In this document: positions 1 to 14,209 of the stretch, one piece after another
Layout: each line of letters opens with the position of its first letter
How positions within the stretch are numbered: position 1 is the first letter of the stretch
Assembly: GCA_903871235.1 (NCBI GenBank)
Contig: CAIQGA010000020.1
Location: 1-63,963 of the forward strand
Reading direction: 5' to 3'
Source of the DNA: an uncultured Chlorobiaceae bacterium
GTDB taxonomy: Bacteria; Bacteroidota; Chlorobiia; Chlorobiales; Chlorobiaceae
Length of the DNA stretch: 63,963 nt
Made by a program: the position numbers and the translations under genes
Notes under the pieces: generated by a model
What the model was told of the DNA's origin: nothing
The model's database searches: none
Seen by the model: only the letters and a program-made list of their open reading frames with translations

Positions 1-541
1 CATCAAATACCCCTTCATTGCAGAAATGGGAGCCAAATGAGTCACAGGTGAAGAGTATACGGTCTTCCTCAAGCCATGTGTAGATGGTGTCAGGCCAGTG
101 AAGGTTTGGCGCATTGATAAAATGCAGGGTTTTATTGCCCAGACTGAGCGTGTCACCGGTTTTGACCACAAGTGACTTGAAGTCGTGACCGGTCTGATCA
201 CGAAGAAATTTGATAGCATTACCGCTGCCAACGACTGTTGCATTTGGTGCAACAGCCAGCAGGTTTTTTGCATTACCAGAGTGGTCAGGTTCCGTATGAT
301 CAAGCACGATGTACTCAATCTCGGACGGGTCGGTCACCTGTTTGATTTTTTCGAGATATGATGGCCAGAACTTCTCTTTGGTCGTCTCTATGACCGTCTT
401 TTTCTCGGCATTGATAAAATAGGAGTTATAGGTTGTGCCATATTTTGTCTCCATGACAATATCGAAGGTGATAAGACCGGGATCAAGAACCCCAATCCAA
501 CTGACGTCATCTGTTATTGGCAGTACTTTGTTATCTATCAT
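1..541 (-). CDS. FprA-like flavodiiron protein (partial, N-terminal 180 residues)
   Basis: The reverse strand is open from an ATG at 541 to the window edge, so the C-terminal part lies outside. The translation starts [12 protein letters not shown] and contains HTEPDHSGN, the H-x-E-x-D-H metal-ligand motif of the metallo-beta-lactamase fold in A-type flavoproteins, followed by GSGNAIKF and the segment [14 protein letters not shown]. Such proteins hold a non-haem di-iron site plus a C-terminal flavodoxin domain and reduce O2 or NO in the cytoplasm. The flavodoxin half cannot be seen here. It lies 121 bp downstream of polB on the same strand. The family is well supported; the O2 versus NO substrate is unknown. 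Confidence 0.85.
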   Translation of the reverse strand, partial: MIDNKVLPITDDVSWIGVLDPGLITFDIVMETKYGTTYNSYFINAEKKTVIETTKEKFWPSYLEKIKQVTDPSEIEYIVLDHTEPDHSGNAKNLLAVAPNATVVGSGNAIKFLRDQTGHDFKSLVVKTGDTLSLGNKTLHFINAPNLHWPDTIYTWLEEDRILFTCDSFGSHFCNEGVFD

Positions 542-662
542 GTTGATTATATCGAAGTGATTAAAAAAAAGTTTTTTCTCCCATTGTCATAAAAAGCCGG
601 GGAAATTTTCATCCATGACCACGACCGGCAATATAAGCATTACAACGTGAGGATAAATAAAA

Positions 663-3053
663 TCAACGAAGTTCTCCGCCTTGATAATTTGTTTCTGTAT
701 GCCGTATCTCTTTTTGAAGCACAATACCTTCTGCAGAAAACGCAAAAAGCGTGTCATCCGAAAAAATCATACTGTAATCCTGGGGTTTAAAAAAAGGCAG
801 GAATTTTTGACAATGTTCATCGAGACGCTTCAGATAAAATTGGGTGTTTTCATCTGGTCGCTCTTTCTGCCATTCCGACGCAAGCTTCCCTTTATCATAA
901 GAGGCGGATCCAGCTCCACTTCCTGATACATAAAAGGTGATTCTATCTCCTTTCGTTATCTCCATGCCGTTTTTCAGGACAATTTCATAGGTGATTGATT
1001 TTGAACGTTTCCCTGTTTTCACATCTTCAAGATACTGCTCAAGAGAGTTTTTAAGGCTTTCAGTTCTGGAAAAATCGGAAATGTCCAGTTCATGGTTTAA
1101 AATTTTATTTCTGTATTGGGTAAACAGGTTGTGCAGTTCGTTGGTATCTTCAGTTAACAGCGTTTCAAACCCCCTGCGTACAAAATCCCGTCCGAATTTT
1201 TCACTGCTTCTGCTGGTGAGTGAAGAGCCTTTCAGGATCATGATATTGTCATATCCAAGAAGGGCATAGTTTTTCTTCATATAGGAGATCATTTTTTTGA
1301 ATCGTCCGTCATAACCGATGTTGATCCCCTGCGGCATAAGCACAGAGACTTCTGCAACCAGCTCCCGTTCTTTGCTCTCTGTTGTTACTTCGGGTGGCGG
1401 TATAAAAAGAATACCATCCGTATCAACCTCAATAATTTTGCACCCACGGGCTTCAAATTCAACAATCATCTGCCTTGCAAGTGCCTGGCCTGTTGATGTT
1501 ACTTTGTCGGCTTCAATAAAATCGTTGAAAATGCCACCATTAAAGCCAAGGTATCCATACATGGCATTGATAAGGATTTTGAACGAACCCTGCATTGCAT
1601 CAAAATTGTTGGCAAGAGAGATATTGCCGCCTGTTTTCTCTGTGCGTGCCCTCTCTTTTGCTTTGAAGCGAAGCTCCTTCAACTCATGAAGCACTCCTGG
1701 AAAGGCCTTCAGCTCATCACTTTTCGGGCATATATTGTACGAGAGCATTATCGAAGGATAGAGTGACTCTACATCCGCATAGACAATTGGACCAAGAATT
1801 CCTTTAAGAAATACTTCGGTATATCCTCCTGAACCTTGCACTCCTGAAGAGGGTTTTGGAATTGACTGTTTGCGACGGAGATACTCTCTGACAAGAAGAA
1901 CTTCAATTTTTGCGGCCTGTCCAATACGCGATGTCATGGCATACGTATAGGGCAGCATCTGTGAGAGGTAAAAATTGCTGCCTGAAAGGAGTGATGAAAG
2001 TGCTCGTGTTTCGCGCACATCATCAAGGGCATAGGCAAGCAATTTTTCGTGATTCGTCTCCCATAGAGATGCAATATCTTTATAATCAACGTAGGTTCGA
2101 TTTGGTGAGGCAAAGCCAAAATGCTTCGCAACAGCCTTTAGTCCATAACTCTGTATTGATCGTTTTGAGATGTCATAGCTCTGTACAAGAAAGAGGGTAT
2201 CAATAACATGCCGACCAGGAATATCAAAAAATGGATAATCAATACTTCTTTCAGCAAAACGAATTGATGCTGAATATGTTTTTGGCAGCAAGCCGTTTCG
2301 TCCTATTGCAAAAGGAATTCCAAGCCGATCGCAACGGCGCTGGAGATAGGAGAGATCGAAACTGAAGATATTATGCCCTTCAATGACATCGGGATCCATG
2401 GTAATGATCAAGGCAATAAGCTCTTCAAGAAGAGCCTTTTCTGTTCTGTTCTTTGAATGAAGTACGCACTCCCACCCCCGACTGTCGCTCAGAGAGACAA
2501 TAATCACCTCATCATCTCCAATACCGACTGCACCAGTTCGAGTTTTTATCGGGTTGTAATTGGTTTCTATATCGAGCTGTATTCGATAAAGATCATCAAA
2601 AATCATCCCCTTGAACATGGTTTTTCCGCTTTGAAGAAAGTATTGTGTGATCGCATCACCTTTATTGTAGAGCAGGGAGTTCGCTTCATAAGGGGTGTTT
2701 TTGGTTGACTCCCCGGTTGAGTCGCCATATCGCTTTTTGTTGATGAAGTCGATGGCTCCCCTGTGATTTTTCCAGTTCCGAAAGATGGCCAGACTCTGAT
2801 AATAATTAGAGCCTCCAAGTTTTACCATCCAGAATTTCTCCCCATCTTCAGGCACAAATCCATCGAGCAGAGAGCTGTCAGAAAGAAAAAAGAATGGAAA
2901 AAACGGCTCATCATGATGGCGAACCTCCCCCTTTTCCCTATTAAAAACCCTGATAAGGGTATCTGAAAGCTGGTATGCGCCAACAATGTGCTCCTCCTTG
3001 TCTTTTCCGAACAAGAGATCGTTAGTTGCGATATCACTGATTATGCTGTCCAT
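663..3053 (-). CDS. polB: Family B DNA polymerase (PolB / Pol II-like)
   Basis: A 796-residue replicative/repair-type DNA polymerase. The proofreading exonuclease motifs are visible in order: LDIETN (ExoI), [13 protein letters not shown] (ExoII) and YALDDVRET (ExoIII). Polymerase motifs follow: [14 protein letters not shown] (motif A), [14 protein letters not shown] (motif B) and EVDTDGI (motif C, with the catalytic Asp pair). Family B enzymes in bacteria generally act in damage tolerance or repair rather than bulk replication. The start ATG at 3053 gives a complete N-terminal domain. The gene lies downstream of mnmG on the same strand, separated by 69 bp that contain a parS site. Function in this organism is inferred from the family. 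Confidence 0.93.
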   Translation of the reverse strand: MDSIISDIATNDLLFGKDKEEHIVGAYQLSDTLIRVFNREKGEVRHHDEPFFPFFFLSDSSLLDGFVPEDGEKFWMVKLGGSNYYQSLAIFRNWKNHRGAIDFINKKRYGDSTGESTKNTPYEANSLLYNKGDAITQYFLQSGKTMFKGMIFDDLYRIQLDIETNYNPIKTRTGAVGIGDDEVIIVSLSDSRGWECVLHSKNRTEKALLEELIALIITMDPDVIEGHNIFSFDLSYLQRRCDRLGIPFAIGRNGLLPKTYSASIRFAERSIDYPFFDIPGRHVIDTLFLVQSYDISKRSIQSYGLKAVAKHFGFASPNRTYVDYKDIASLWETNHEKLLAYALDDVRETRALSSLLSGSNFYLSQMLPYTYAMTSRIGQAAKIEVLLVREYLRRKQSIPKPSSGVQGSGGYTEVFLKGILGPIVYADVESLYPSIMLSYNICPKSDELKAFPGVLHELKELRFKAKERARTEKTGGNISLANNFDAMQGSFKILINAMYGYLGFNGGIFNDFIEADKVTSTGQALARQMIVEFEARGCKIIEVDTDGILFIPPPEVTTESKERELVAEVSVLMPQGINIGYDGRFKKMISYMKKNYALLGYDNIMILKGSSLTSRSSEKFGRDFVRRGFETLLTEDTNELHNLFTQYRNKILNHELDISDFSRTESLKNSLEQYLEDVKTGKRSKSITYEIVLKNGMEITKGDRITFYVSGSGAGSASYDKGKLASEWQKERPDENTQFYLKRLDEHCQKFLPFFKPQDYSMIFSDDTLFAFSAEGIVLQKEIRHTETNYQGGELR

Positions 3054-3095
3054 GGTTGCATATTTGGTTAAGGGTATGGGTCAACAGCGAGAATA

Positions 3096-3111
3096 TGTTT
3101 CACGTGAAACA
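3096..3111. promoter_or_regulatory. parS site (ParB binding), copy 1
   Basis: The 16-bp palindrome TGTTTCACGTGAAACA matches the bacterial chromosomal parS consensus exactly. It sits in the 69-bp gap between mnmG and polB. ParB-CTP clamps load at such sites and organise origin segregation. No parA or parB gene is in the window. Confidence 0.9.
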
Positions 3112-3122
3112 CGCAATACTGC

Positions 3123-4988
3123 TCAACGACCGATGCGTATCATGAGTATGGAGATGTCCGATGGAGAGACGCCAAGAATTCGTGACGCCTGGCCGATCGT
3201 ATCCGGTTGATGTTTTTTTAGTTTTTCCCTTCCTTCGTTTGAAAGGCCAGAAACATTCTCATACTTGAACGAAGCAGGTATTTGATGCTGGTCGAGCCGC
3301 AAGATTTTTTCGGCCATCAGGATATCCCGTTTAAGATATCCCTCATATTTAATATCAATTTCAACCTGTTCGTAAACCAGTACATCAAGTGTTATGGCCT
3401 CGACATTTTGTTTGAATGAGGGTGATGCTTCAAGAAGCGTCGCCAGATGAACTCCAGGTCTTTTCAGGAGGCTCATGGCGCTTTGTGGTGCAGTTACTGC
3501 CGGATAACCAAGCTCTGAAAGGAGAATGTTTGCTTCCGAAGGGTGGATTTTTGTTTTCAGGCAGAGTTGATTCATTGCCTCAATGAGTGCCTGCTTACGG
3601 TTTCCAAAAGAAAATGTTTCTGCATCAAGCAGTCCGACTTCAAAGCCAAAGTGCTGAAGACGGATATCAGCATTGTCGTGGCGGAGCATGAGCCGATGTT
3701 CAGCCGAAGAGGTAAACATTCGATATGGTTCATTCGTCTCCTTGGTGATAAGGTCGTCGATGAGTACTCCGATATAGGCATCAGAACGTTTGAGATGAAG
3801 TGGTGGTCGTTTTTGGATATTGAGTGTTGCGTTAATGCCAGCAATCAAACCTTGTGCAGCAGCCTCCTCGTATCCGGATGTTCCATTGATCTGCCCTGCA
3901 AAGTAGAGGTTTTTTATGATTTTTGTTTCAAGGCTTCGGTTGATCTGGTGCGGAAAAAAGTAGTCGTATTCAATTGCATAACCCGGCCTGATCATTTTTA
4001 CCTTGCTGAGTCCGGGAAGAGAGCGAAGTGCTTCGAACTGAATTTCTTCGGGCAGTGATGTTGAAAAGCCATTGACATACATTTCATTAGTTTCAAACCC
4101 TTCTGGCTCAAGAAAGATATGGTGACTATCCTTGTCAGGAAATCGGCAGATTTTGTCTTCAATAGATGGACAGTATCTTGGCCCTATCCCCTGGACTTTT
4201 CCGGTAAACAAGGGGGAACGGTCAAATCCTTTTTTTAGAATTTCATGTGTTGCTGTGGTCGTTTTGGTCACAAAACAACTGATCTGATGCCGATCAATGA
4301 TTTGTGCACTTTTAAAAGAGAATGCAACATGCTGCTCATCACCTTTCTGTTCGTTAACTATCGAATAGTCAATAGTGCGTGCATCAATACGCGGCGGGGT
4401 GCCTGTTTTCAACCTGCCAGAGGCAAAGCCCAATTCAACAAGGTTTTCTGTAAGGTTTAAAACTGGAGGATCGGCAATGGTTCGTCCTCCGGCATAATGA
4501 TTCATGCCAATATGGATCAGTCCGTTCAAAAATGTTCCACAGGCAAGAATGACTGCCCGGCAACTGACGATGCGTCCTGATACAAGCTTGACTCCCGTAA
4601 CTGTACCCGCAGAGCACTCCACACCACTGACGGTATCCTGAAGAAGATCAATATTCTGCTCCCTCTCAATAGCCTTGCGCATATAGAGTGTGTAATTTGT
4701 CGGGTCAGCCTGTGCTCTTGGGGAGTGCATGGCAGGCCCTTTGCTTCTATTAAGCATTCGGAATTGTATTCCCGTTGCGTCAATTGCTTTTGCCATCTCA
4801 CCTCCGAGCGCATCAATCTCCCGGGTGATCTGCCCTTTTGCCACCCCTCCGATTGCTGGATTACAAGACATTCGGGCAATTGCTGTAAGGTTTGATGAGA
4901 TGAGCAGGCAGGATGTGCCCATTCTTGCTGCGGAGAGTGCCGCTTCGCAGCCGGCATGGCCAGCGCCGACAACTATGATGTCATACAT
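3123..4988 (-). CDS. mnmG: tRNA uridine-5-carboxymethylaminomethyl(34) synthesis enzyme MnmG (GidA)
   Basis: A 621-residue FAD protein of the usual MnmG length. The N-terminus [17 protein letters not shown] is the Rossmann FAD-binding GxGxxG motif, followed by [13 protein letters not shown] and GTFLNG. The C-terminal helical domain ends in [15 protein letters not shown]. With MnmE it modifies the wobble U of tRNAs reading split codon boxes, in the cytoplasm. The ATG at 4988 lies only 11 bp from a parS palindrome, so the 5' leader overlaps a ParB site. In many bacteria gidA neighbours gidB-parA-parB near oriC; those partners are not adjacent here. Confidence 0.96.
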   Translation of the reverse strand: MYDIIVVGAGHAGCEAALSAARMGTSCLLISSNLTAIARMSCNPAIGGVAKGQITREIDALGGEMAKAIDATGIQFRMLNRSKGPAMHSPRAQADPTNYTLYMRKAIEREQNIDLLQDTVSGVECSAGTVTGVKLVSGRIVSCRAVILACGTFLNGLIHIGMNHYAGGRTIADPPVLNLTENLVELGFASGRLKTGTPPRIDARTIDYSIVNEQKGDEQHVAFSFKSAQIIDRHQISCFVTKTTTATHEILKKGFDRSPLFTGKVQGIGPRYCPSIEDKICRFPDKDSHHIFLEPEGFETNEMYVNGFSTSLPEEIQFEALRSLPGLSKVKMIRPGYAIEYDYFFPHQINRSLETKIIKNLYFAGQINGTSGYEEAAAQGLIAGINATLNIQKRPPLHLKRSDAYIGVLIDDLITKETNEPYRMFTSSAEHRLMLRHDNADIRLQHFGFEVGLLDAETFSFGNRKQALIEAMNQLCLKTKIHPSEANILLSELGYPAVTAPQSAMSLLKRPGVHLATLLEASPSFKQNVEAITLDVLVYEQVEIDIKYEGYLKRDILMAEKILRLDQHQIPASFKYENVSGLSNEGREKLKKHQPDTIGQASRILGVSPSDISILMIRIGR

Positions 4989-4999
4989 GAATTATGCAT

Positions 5000-5015
5000 T
5001 GTTTCACGTGAAACA
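5000..5015. promoter_or_regulatory. parS site (ParB binding), copy 2
   Basis: A second exact TGTTTCACGTGAAACA palindrome lies immediately upstream of mnmG, 11 bp from its start codon. Together with the copy at 3096 it brackets mnmG. Being inside the probable leader of mnmG it could also affect expression of that gene when ParB is bound (inference). Confidence 0.9.
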
Positions 5016-5484
5016 TTTATCGATGGGTGAAAGTCTTTGTCGGAAAATATACACATAATAGTGCTTTTTTCCTTTTTCTGCGCCAGCGGCGTATTTTTAA
5101 TGCATCTCTAATTTGTTCGTATTGTTCATGTTGTGGATTTTTGTTGTTATAGTGTTATTCTATATTACTATAACTATATTGTGGCCAGGTTGTATGCAGA
5201 CTGATGACTTGATATGTTTGCTTGGCAGGATAACTTTTGTGGAGAATAATGCGCAGGGTTGATCGACCTCATAGAAATGGGATTGGTTTTTTTTGAAAGA
5301 GCAAAAGCTCTTGTTCTGCAAGAGTTTTCCCGATAAATAGTATTGACTATAGTTGTAGGATTGTTCGTGATATAAGGCGTATACCGGTGTGTGTCATGGT
5401 GCGGAATGTAGATTGTTAGTTAATCAATACCTCGTTTTATATATTGGCTCAAGTATTTCTTTCGAGTGTAACGCGATACCATCA
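5016..5484. other. AT-rich intergenic region between mnmG and secD
   Basis: About 470 bp between divergent mnmG and secD without a convincing gene. It contains a 7-bp inverted repeat TTATAGT/ACTATAA (5147-5153 and 5167-5173) and two imperfect DnaA-box-like strings (TGTGGATTT near 5132, TGTGGAGAA near 5238). A TTGACT at 5343 could be a -35 element for secD, but no well-spaced -10 was found. The secD frame is open upstream to 5389, but the residues added there do not look like SecD. Confidence 0.4.
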
Positions 5485-7350
5485 ATGAAAAATAAACGTT
5501 TTAATCTTCTCCTTATCGCAGTTGTCACACTTGTGGCTCTCTGGTCATTATGGCCTACCTGGCGTGATTACTCCCTTTCGACGCAGCTCAACAGTTTTTC
5601 TTCAGCGCAGGATAGCTTGAAGTATGCAATGGGGCACCGCGAAGAGATTGACGATGCCCGTAAAAAGAGTCTGAAGCTTGGACTCGATTTACGGGGTGGA
5701 ATGCACCTGGTGATGGAAGTTGACCAGGTGGATCTGTTTGAACAGAAAGCATGGAATAAGGACGGGAAGTTTGCTGCCATCCTGCAGAATGTAAGAGCAA
5801 AAGCTACGCAAAGCGATGCAAGGGTTATTGATCTCCTCTCCGTTGAATTCAGGAATGAGAACATCCCCCTGAGCCGTTATTTTTATGATATCCGCAATTC
5901 CAATCAGGAAATTGTAACAAAACTGGAAAAAGAGTCTGAAGAAGCTCTGATCCGCGCAAAAGAGATCATTCGTAACCGTATTGATCAGTACGGCGTGGCT
6001 GAACCAGTCATTACCACACAGGGTAGCCGGAAAATCATTATTGAGCTTCCCGGTGTTTCTGATGAAAACAGGGTGAGAAATTTGCTGAAAGGTACAGCGA
6101 AGCTTGAATTCAGGCTTCTTCGTGAACCAGAAGAGATGCTGAGGACGCTTGACAGGATCAACACCTATCTTGCACAGAACACTCAAAACGGCGCTGTCGC
6201 AGCGGCGGCTTTACCTGTTTCTGATTCCTCCGCCATTGCACCGGCTTCGTTACCTCTTGTGGCTACCACGCCCCAAGTGCCTGTCGGCAAGCAGCCATCT
6301 ACAAAACCCCTTTATGACGTCATAAGTGTTTCTCCTTATGGCACTGCTTATACCGCAGAGCGTTCGAAGGAGTATGTGCTTTCATTGCTGCATCGAAGCG
6401 ACATACAGGCACTGCTTCCCCAGGACAGTGAGTTGCTGCTTTCTGCAAAGCCTGAGGCAGGCAAGGATGGTGAAAAGCTCTACTCAATCTATCTTGTCAG
6501 AATGGCTCCCGAGTTGACTGGAGGTGTCATTACTGAAGCCAAAGCCACTTTTGGTTCGCAGAGTGTGCAGCCAGAGGTCATGATGTCGATGAACTCCGAG
6601 GGAACATCGAAATGGGCTCGTATTACTGGTGCAAACATCGGCAAGCGTATTGCAATTGTGCTCGACGGGTCAGTCTACAGCGCGCCGGTCGTTCAGTCAA
6701 AGATTCCCAACGGGAATTCAGTGATCAATGGAATTGGAAGTCTTGAAGAGGCAAAAGATCTTGAAATTGTGCTGAAAGCCGGTGCACTTCCTGCTCCGGT
6801 CCGCATTATTGAGGAGCGGACGGTCGGACCTTCACTCGGTGCCGATTACATTCGTGCCGGGATGCTCTCTCTTGCCTGGTCTTTTTGTGCCGTTTCGATT
6901 TTTATGCTGGTCTACTATAAAAAAGCCGGTATTGCGGCCGATATTGCCCTTGTGCTCAATATCCTGATTGTCCTTTCCGTTCTTGCAGGGTTCAATGCTT
7001 CCCTTTCATTACCGGGTATTGCCGGTATTGTGTTGACTATCGGTATGGCGGTCGATGCCAATGTGCTGATTTATGAGAGAATACGCGAAGAACTTGCCGA
7101 AGGAAAATCAGTGATTACGGCTGTGACACAGGGCTACGACCGTGCCTTTTCGTCGATTCTCGATTCACATGTTACAACCCTGTCGGCTGCCTTTCTGCTC
7201 TATACTTATGGTATCGGCCCAATTCAGGGCTTTGCCGTAACCCTGATGATTGGTACTTCCGCAAGTTTGTTTACAGCTATTGTGGTGACCCGTGAGATTT
7301 TCCATCTCCTGCTCGCCAAAAACCTTATGTCAGACAAAAGTTTCGGTTAA
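5485..7350 (+). CDS. secD: Protein translocase subunit SecD
   Basis: A 621-residue SecD. The start is placed at ATG 5485 ([14 protein letters not shown]), because the residues upstream lack the expected N-terminal membrane segment context. After TM1 comes the diagnostic [16 protein letters not shown] (motif D1), then the periplasmic domain with [14 protein letters not shown] and IIIELPGV, and the P1 head containing a low-complexity Ala/Pro/Ser stretch around 6190-6300. The C-terminal five TM segments include [15 protein letters not shown] and [18 protein letters not shown]. SecDF uses proton motive force to pull secreted proteins through SecYEG. secF follows after 21 bp, so the two are almost certainly one operon. 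Confidence 0.95.
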   Translation: MKNKRFNLLLIAVVTLVALWSLWPTWRDYSLSTQLNSFSSAQDSLKYAMGHREEIDDARKKSLKLGLDLRGGMHLVMEVDQVDLFEQKAWNKDGKFAAILQNVRAKATQSDARVIDLLSVEFRNENIPLSRYFYDIRNSNQEIVTKLEKESEEALIRAKEIIRNRIDQYGVAEPVITTQGSRKIIIELPGVSDENRVRNLLKGTAKLEFRLLREPEEMLRTLDRINTYLAQNTQNGAVAAAALPVSDSSAIAPASLPLVATTPQVPVGKQPSTKPLYDVISVSPYGTAYTAERSKEYVLSLLHRSDIQALLPQDSELLLSAKPEAGKDGEKLYSIYLVRMAPELTGGVITEAKATFGSQSVQPEVMMSMNSEGTSKWARITGANIGKRIAIVLDGSVYSAPVVQSKIPNGNSVINGIGSLEEAKDLEIVLKAGALPAPVRIIEERTVGPSLGADYIRAGMLSLAWSFCAVSIFMLVYYKKAGIAADIALVLNILIVLSVLAGFNASLSLPGIAGIVLTIGMAVDANVLIYERIREELAEGKSVITAVTQGYDRAFSSILDSHVTTLSAAFLLYTYGIGPIQGFAVTLMIGTSASLFTAIVVTREIFHLLLAKNLMSDKSFG

Positions 7351-7371
7351 TATTTCAAGACGTTTCAACCC

Positions 7372-8307
7372 ATGAGGATCTTTCAGAAGACCAACTTTAA
7401 CTTTATCCGCTATCGTAAAATTGCGTACGGGTTTTCCATTATTCTGCTGGTTGCGGGCCTGGTCTCGCTCGCAGTCAAAGGACTGAACTATGGTATTGAC
7501 TTCAGGGGAGGTTCCGAAGTCGTGATACGGTTCGAGAAAAACGCTGATGTAGGCCAGATCCGTTCTGTGCTTGATGCGGCAGGCGTTTCAGGGACTCTCA
7601 AGCAGTACGGTATGGATCGTTCTTTTCTTTTCAGCACGGTTTTTCAGGGAGATACGGGACAGTTGAAATCGCTTGTTTCCAATGCTCTTAACGACCGGAT
7701 CAAGGGGAATGCGCATGAAATTGTCCGTATTGACGCCGTCGGACCAAGCATTGCTTCCGACTTGAAGTGGTCTGCGGTAAAAGCACTTCTGGCTTCGCTG
7801 TTTGCAATTCTTCTCTATGTCGGAATCCGGTTTGAAATAAAATTTGCAACCGCCGGTGTTATCGCTATTTTTCACGACATTCTTACTGTTCTTGGGCTAT
7901 TCAGTATTCTTGGTGGCCTATTTGCCTTTATGCCGCTTGAAATGGATCAAAGTATTATTGCTGCGTTTCTTACCATCGCAGGATACTCCATTACCGATAC
8001 GGTTGTCGTTTATGATCGTATCCGTGAGAGAATACGGGGGCAGAAGCCTTCAGAGTATGAGCGTATTTTTAATGAAAGCATGAATCAGACCCTCAGCCGT
8101 ACAATCATTACTTCAGGAACGGTACTTCTCTCTGTTTTTGTCCTCTTTATCTTTGCCGGGCCGGCAATCAGGGGTTTTGCTTTTGCTGTCTTTAGCGGAA
8201 TATTGATTGGTACCTATTCATCGATTTTTGTTGCTGCGCCTCTTGTTTATGACTGGCTCCGCATTACGAAAAGTTCTGTTCGTCTGAGAGGAAGCAAGGT
8301 GTCCTGA
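7372..8307 (+). CDS. secF: Protein translocase subunit SecF
   Basis: A 311-residue SecF. TM1 is followed by GLNYGIDFRGGSEVVIRF, the counterpart of the SecD D1 motif; later come GPSIASDLKWSAVKAL, an FHDI motif, and YSITDTVVVYDRIRER, the conserved SecF signature in the transmembrane bundle. It forms the inner-membrane SecDF complex with the gene just upstream. The length is normal and all key motifs are intact. Start is the ATG at 7372. Confidence 0.95.
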   Translation: MRIFQKTNFNFIRYRKIAYGFSIILLVAGLVSLAVKGLNYGIDFRGGSEVVIRFEKNADVGQIRSVLDAAGVSGTLKQYGMDRSFLFSTVFQGDTGQLKSLVSNALNDRIKGNAHEIVRIDAVGPSIASDLKWSAVKALLASLFAILLYVGIRFEIKFATAGVIAIFHDILTVLGLFSILGGLFAFMPLEMDQSIIAAFLTIAGYSITDTVVVYDRIRERIRGQKPSEYERIFNESMNQTLSRTIITSGTVLLSVFVLFIFAGPAIRGFAFAVFSGILIGTYSSIFVAAPLVYDWLRITKSSVRLRGSKVS

Positions 8308-8349
8308 GGGGGGCTCTCTCAGGGATGTTGATACTCAATTTTACCTATC

Positions 8350-8375
8350 TCCCTTGCCGTTGTCGTGGCAAGGGA
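8350..8375 (+). terminator. Stem-loop between secF and the SurA-like gene
   Basis: Nine-base perfect arms TCCCTTGCC (8350-8358) and GGCAAGGGA (8367-8375) with an 8-nt loop, 42 bp after the secF stop. There is no T-tract, so it may be a processing or attenuation hairpin rather than a classical terminator. A smaller CCTGAG/CTCAGG hairpin overlaps the secF stop codon. Confidence 0.4.
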
Positions 8376-8409
8376 ACTTCATAATCTTCACTTGTAAGGA
8401 ACCTGGGGC

Positions 8410-11673
<3,264 letters not shown>

Positions 11674-11748
11674 CTATAACTTGTGAGATAGAAATGGAAG
11701 CTCAAGATAATAAAAATGCCGTCATAATGCGCGCCTATCGGCAAGGAA

Positions 11749-12135
11749 TCAGCCCCAGAAAGCATCGGTAAAATGGTCGATGGTAAACGCGCTTATCCGT
11801 TGCTTCTCCATACGTTGCACCTGAATGGCAACAACATCGAAGCGACAGTCGCACTCCCCGTCGCCGTACAGAGCGAGATAAGCGCGAGCCGCCTTCAGAA
11901 TCTCATGCTGCTTCGGGAGTGTCACCGCCTCAGCCGGATGCCCCTTGGCCGAAGAGAGGCGGGTTTTTACCTCCACAAAACAGAGTGTACGGCCATGCAG
12001 GGCAATAATGTCGATCTCATTGCGATGAAAGCGGTAGTTGCGCTCAATGATGCGGTACCCCTTGTTGAGCAGATAGGCAGCGGCGAGTTGCTCACCCTCC
12101 TGACCAAGCAGGTGCGGGTCGTGGGGCTCTTTCAT
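11749..12135 (-). CDS. YraN/UPF0102 family putative endonuclease
   Basis: A 128-residue protein with the UPF0102 pattern: [21 protein letters not shown], then [22 protein letters not shown], which carries the E/D...D...E-x-K residues of a PD-(D/E)xK nuclease-like fold. The family is widespread and often next to rnhB, as here; its substrate is poorly known. The start codon overlaps the rnhB stop by 4 bp, so translation is probably coupled. Cytoplasmic. Confidence 0.88.
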   Translation of the reverse strand: MKEPHDPHLLGQEGEQLAAAYLLNKGYRIIERNYRFHRNEIDIIALHGRTLCFVEVKTRLSSAKGHPAEAVTLPKQHEILKAARAYLALYGDGECDCRFDVVAIQVQRMEKQRISAFTIDHFTDAFWG

Positions 12136-12752
12136 GGCTTTTCGCCAAGTTGGCGGAGCCTGAAGCTCCGGCGATGTATCGGGCAGCGACCATACTGCAC
12201 GATTGCCTCAACATGCGCCCTGGTGCCGTAGCCCGCGTGGCGCTCAAAACCGTAGTGCGGGTAGTGCAGGGCAAAGGCAGCCATAAGCGCGTCCCGGTCT
12301 GTTTTAGCCAGCACCGATGCCGCAGCAATTGAAAAGGCCTTTGAGTCACCTTTCACAATAGTCTCATAAGGAATCGGGAGTTCTGTGCGGAACCTGTTGC
12401 CATCCACCAGAAGCAATTCCGGCCTCACCGGCAACGCAGCAACCGCCTCGTTCATGGCAAGCATGGTCGCCTGGAGGATGTTGATGTTGTCGATAGTCTC
12501 TGCATCCACAACAGCAACCGCCCAGAAGGCCGCCGCCTCCCTGATTGCGGGAGCAAGCAACCTCCTCTCTGCCGCCGAAAGTCTCTTGGAGTCATTCACT
12601 CTCTCCAGCAGAGTACCATCCGGCCTGAACCAGCGCGGAAAAACAACTGCCGCCGCCACCACAGGCCCGGCAAGAGGCCCCCGGCCCGCCTCGTCAATGC
12701 CGCAGATCAGGGAGGTGTGTTGCCATAGAGGCCATTCGTAGTCGGTAATCAT
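12132..12752 (-). CDS. rnhB: Ribonuclease HII
   Basis: A 206-residue RNase HII. The N-terminal [20 protein letters not shown] holds the first two catalytic acidic residues (Asp-Glu); further signatures are [12 protein letters not shown] and LLVDGNRF, and the late [22 protein letters not shown]. It nicks RNA-DNA hybrids and misincorporated ribonucleotides. Length and motifs are typical. It is transcribed with yraN. Confidence 0.94.
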   Translation of the reverse strand: MITDYEWPLWQHTSLICGIDEAGRGPLAGPVVAAAVVFPRWFRPDGTLLERVNDSKRLSAAERRLLAPAIREAAAFWAVAVVDAETIDNINILQATMLAMNEAVAALPVRPELLLVDGNRFRTELPIPYETIVKGDSKAFSIAAASVLAKTDRDALMAAFALHYPHYGFERHAGYGTRAHVEAIVQYGRCPIHRRSFRLRQLGEKP

Positions 12753-12767
12753 TTTTTTGGTTCTTCG

Positions 12768-13442
12768 TTATATCTCCGTCAAAGCCTCGTTGAGAAACTC
12801 GACGAGAGGATGCACCACCCGGAACGTGTTGGCAAGCTCAGCCACAAATCCGGGATCAGTAACCTCCTCATCGCTGAAAAAGCGCTGGGTATAGTACCCC
12901 TTGAACTTGAGATACTCCACCGCCGGGTTCGTAGCATCATACCCTTTCGGCGGCCTGACCAGTTTTCCTGACGGCAAAACCCCTTCCGGAAATTGAAAAG
13001 AGAACTCTTTTTGAGCAATGATTGATTGCCACTCACCGAAATGAGCATCAATCTCCCGCCTTGTCTGCTCCAGAACAGCAGGCTCAGGCATGTAGATCCC
13101 TCCCCCCGCAAACGTTGCACCCGGTTCCAGATGGAGGTAGTAGCCGCCCCACTGGCTTTTTCGGCCCCTTCGGTTGATAAATGCAAAGAAATTGCTCTTG
13201 TAGGGCGATTTATCTTTTGAAAACCGGATGTCGCGGTTGATGCGCATGATACAGCTTTTGGGATCAAGACCCGCCGCAGCAACAGCCGGGTCGAATCCGG
13301 AAATTGCCACAAGCAGTTGAATCACCGTACCAAGCATCTCGCTGTATGCCTGCTGATAGGCACCCTTGTGCTCCGTGAACCATGCTCGCTCATTATGCTC
13401 TTTCAGCTCCCGGAGAAAGGCGAGGGTTGCGTTGGTTATCAT
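12768..13442 (-). CDS. DUF2461 (TIGR02453) family protein
   Basis: Conserved protein of unknown function. The frame is open to 13580 but the ATG at 13442 (MITNATLAFLRELKEHNERAWF) gives the usual family N-terminus and 224 residues. Family signatures are NRDIRFSKDKSPYKSNF and GGYYLHLEPGATFAGGGIYMPEP. It stands 15 bp downstream of rnhB in the gene order of the opposite strand, but is transcribed toward rnhB in the same direction, so it may share the transcript with rnhB and yraN. No catalytic residue is established. Confidence 0.85.
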   Translation of the reverse strand: MITNATLAFLRELKEHNERAWFTEHKGAYQQAYSEMLGTVIQLLVAISGFDPAVAAAGLDPKSCIMRINRDIRFSKDKSPYKSNFFAFINRRGRKSQWGGYYLHLEPGATFAGGGIYMPEPAVLEQTRREIDAHFGEWQSIIAQKEFSFQFPEGVLPSGKLVRPPKGYDATNPAVEYLKFKGYYTQRFFSDEEVTDPGFVAELANTFRVVHPLVEFLNEALTEI

Positions 13443-13696
13443 TGGCGGAAAGATTGAGGTTCGTATCGAAAACAACCACTCCATTCTCTTCAGAAATGTT
13501 TTCGTGTATTGTTGAATGTAAAATAAATCTTGTTGAAAAACACGGCATCCACTTGAGCGTTTTCGGGAGATATACCGCATTTATGGTATGCAAAATGCCG
13601 TTAAAGCGGGATTTACAATGTGCCATATTTTGATGATGTTGTCATAATGCAATCAATGCCCTGTTTTCTACGTCATCTTAAGCGCAATCAACGGCT

Positions 13697-13909
13697 ATGG
13701 CACATACAATTTCAGAGTGGCTTTTGCCACTGTTCGCATGGGCTCAGTTCTCACAAGAGTCAGCAACTCCCAAGAGTTCCAGACTGGAAACGTTGAGAGC
13801 AGAACGCACCGGCAAAGATTCCCGGAAAAGCATCCATCTCCCTTTGTCTCCTGAAGAGGAGATCATCATTCAGATGGGAAAAGAGCACCCGACTCTGTTT
13901 CTCACATGA
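13697..13909 (+). CDS. Short ORF ending in a repeated peptide (uncertain)
   Basis: A 70-codon frame whose last 18 codons (EEEIIIQMGKEHPTLFLT then stop) recur at 15124-15180 as EEEIIIQMAKEHPTLFLT. The shared part is in the 65-bp direct repeat. At the second site the frame is closed upstream by a stop, so there it is only a fragment. The 70-residue protein resembles no family I recognise and has no clear ribosome site; it may be a decayed gene end. Confidence 0.25.
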   Translation: MAHTISEWLLPLFAWAQFSQESATPKSSRLETLRAERTGKDSRKSIHLPLSPEEEIIIQMGKEHPTLFLT

Positions 13910-13916
13910 GGGTGTG
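13852..13916 (+). repeat. 65-bp direct repeat, left copy
   Basis: Matches 15123-15187 at 61 of 65 positions, in the same orientation, about 1.27 kb apart. The repeats bracket the AbiEi-like gene and its truncated partner. Both copies keep the reading frame of an 18-residue peptide ending at a stop codon. Confidence 0.85.
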
Positions 13917-14150
13917 CGCTTATCTCTCGTTTTTTTTGCCACCATGTTATTTTTCAGCATCGGTTATGAGCTGAATGATCAATCTGCTTATAAACGGGTA
14001 ACCCACGTTGTTCCCTCATGGGAGTGTAAAGCATTGCTCAGTTTTTTTCTGTGAATGCTTTACAGTTAAACCCTTTTCACAACCTTCACCACATTCCTGA
14101 TGGCACTGAGCTGTCAAGAATGAGCGGGAAATATGGGATCTTTTAAAAAG

Positions 14151-14182
14151 TGTCGTATATTTGTGTAATTTGCTTGTCGTAT
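14151..14182 (+). promoter_or_regulatory. Candidate operator: two TGTCGTAT direct repeats
   Basis: TGTCGTAT occurs at 14151-14158 and 14175-14182, spaced 24 bp start to start, just upstream of the AbiEi-like start at 14210. AbiEi antitoxins are known to repress their own operon from repeats upstream; assignment here is inference. Confidence 0.35.
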
Positions 14183-14209
14183 TTTGACATTTTAAAACTC
14201 TACGAAAAA

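Noticed and set aside
5016-5484. Possible oriC upstream of secD
   Set aside because: AT-rich with two imperfect DnaA-like boxes and parS sites nearby, but no dnaA, no array of perfect boxes and no clear unwinding element.
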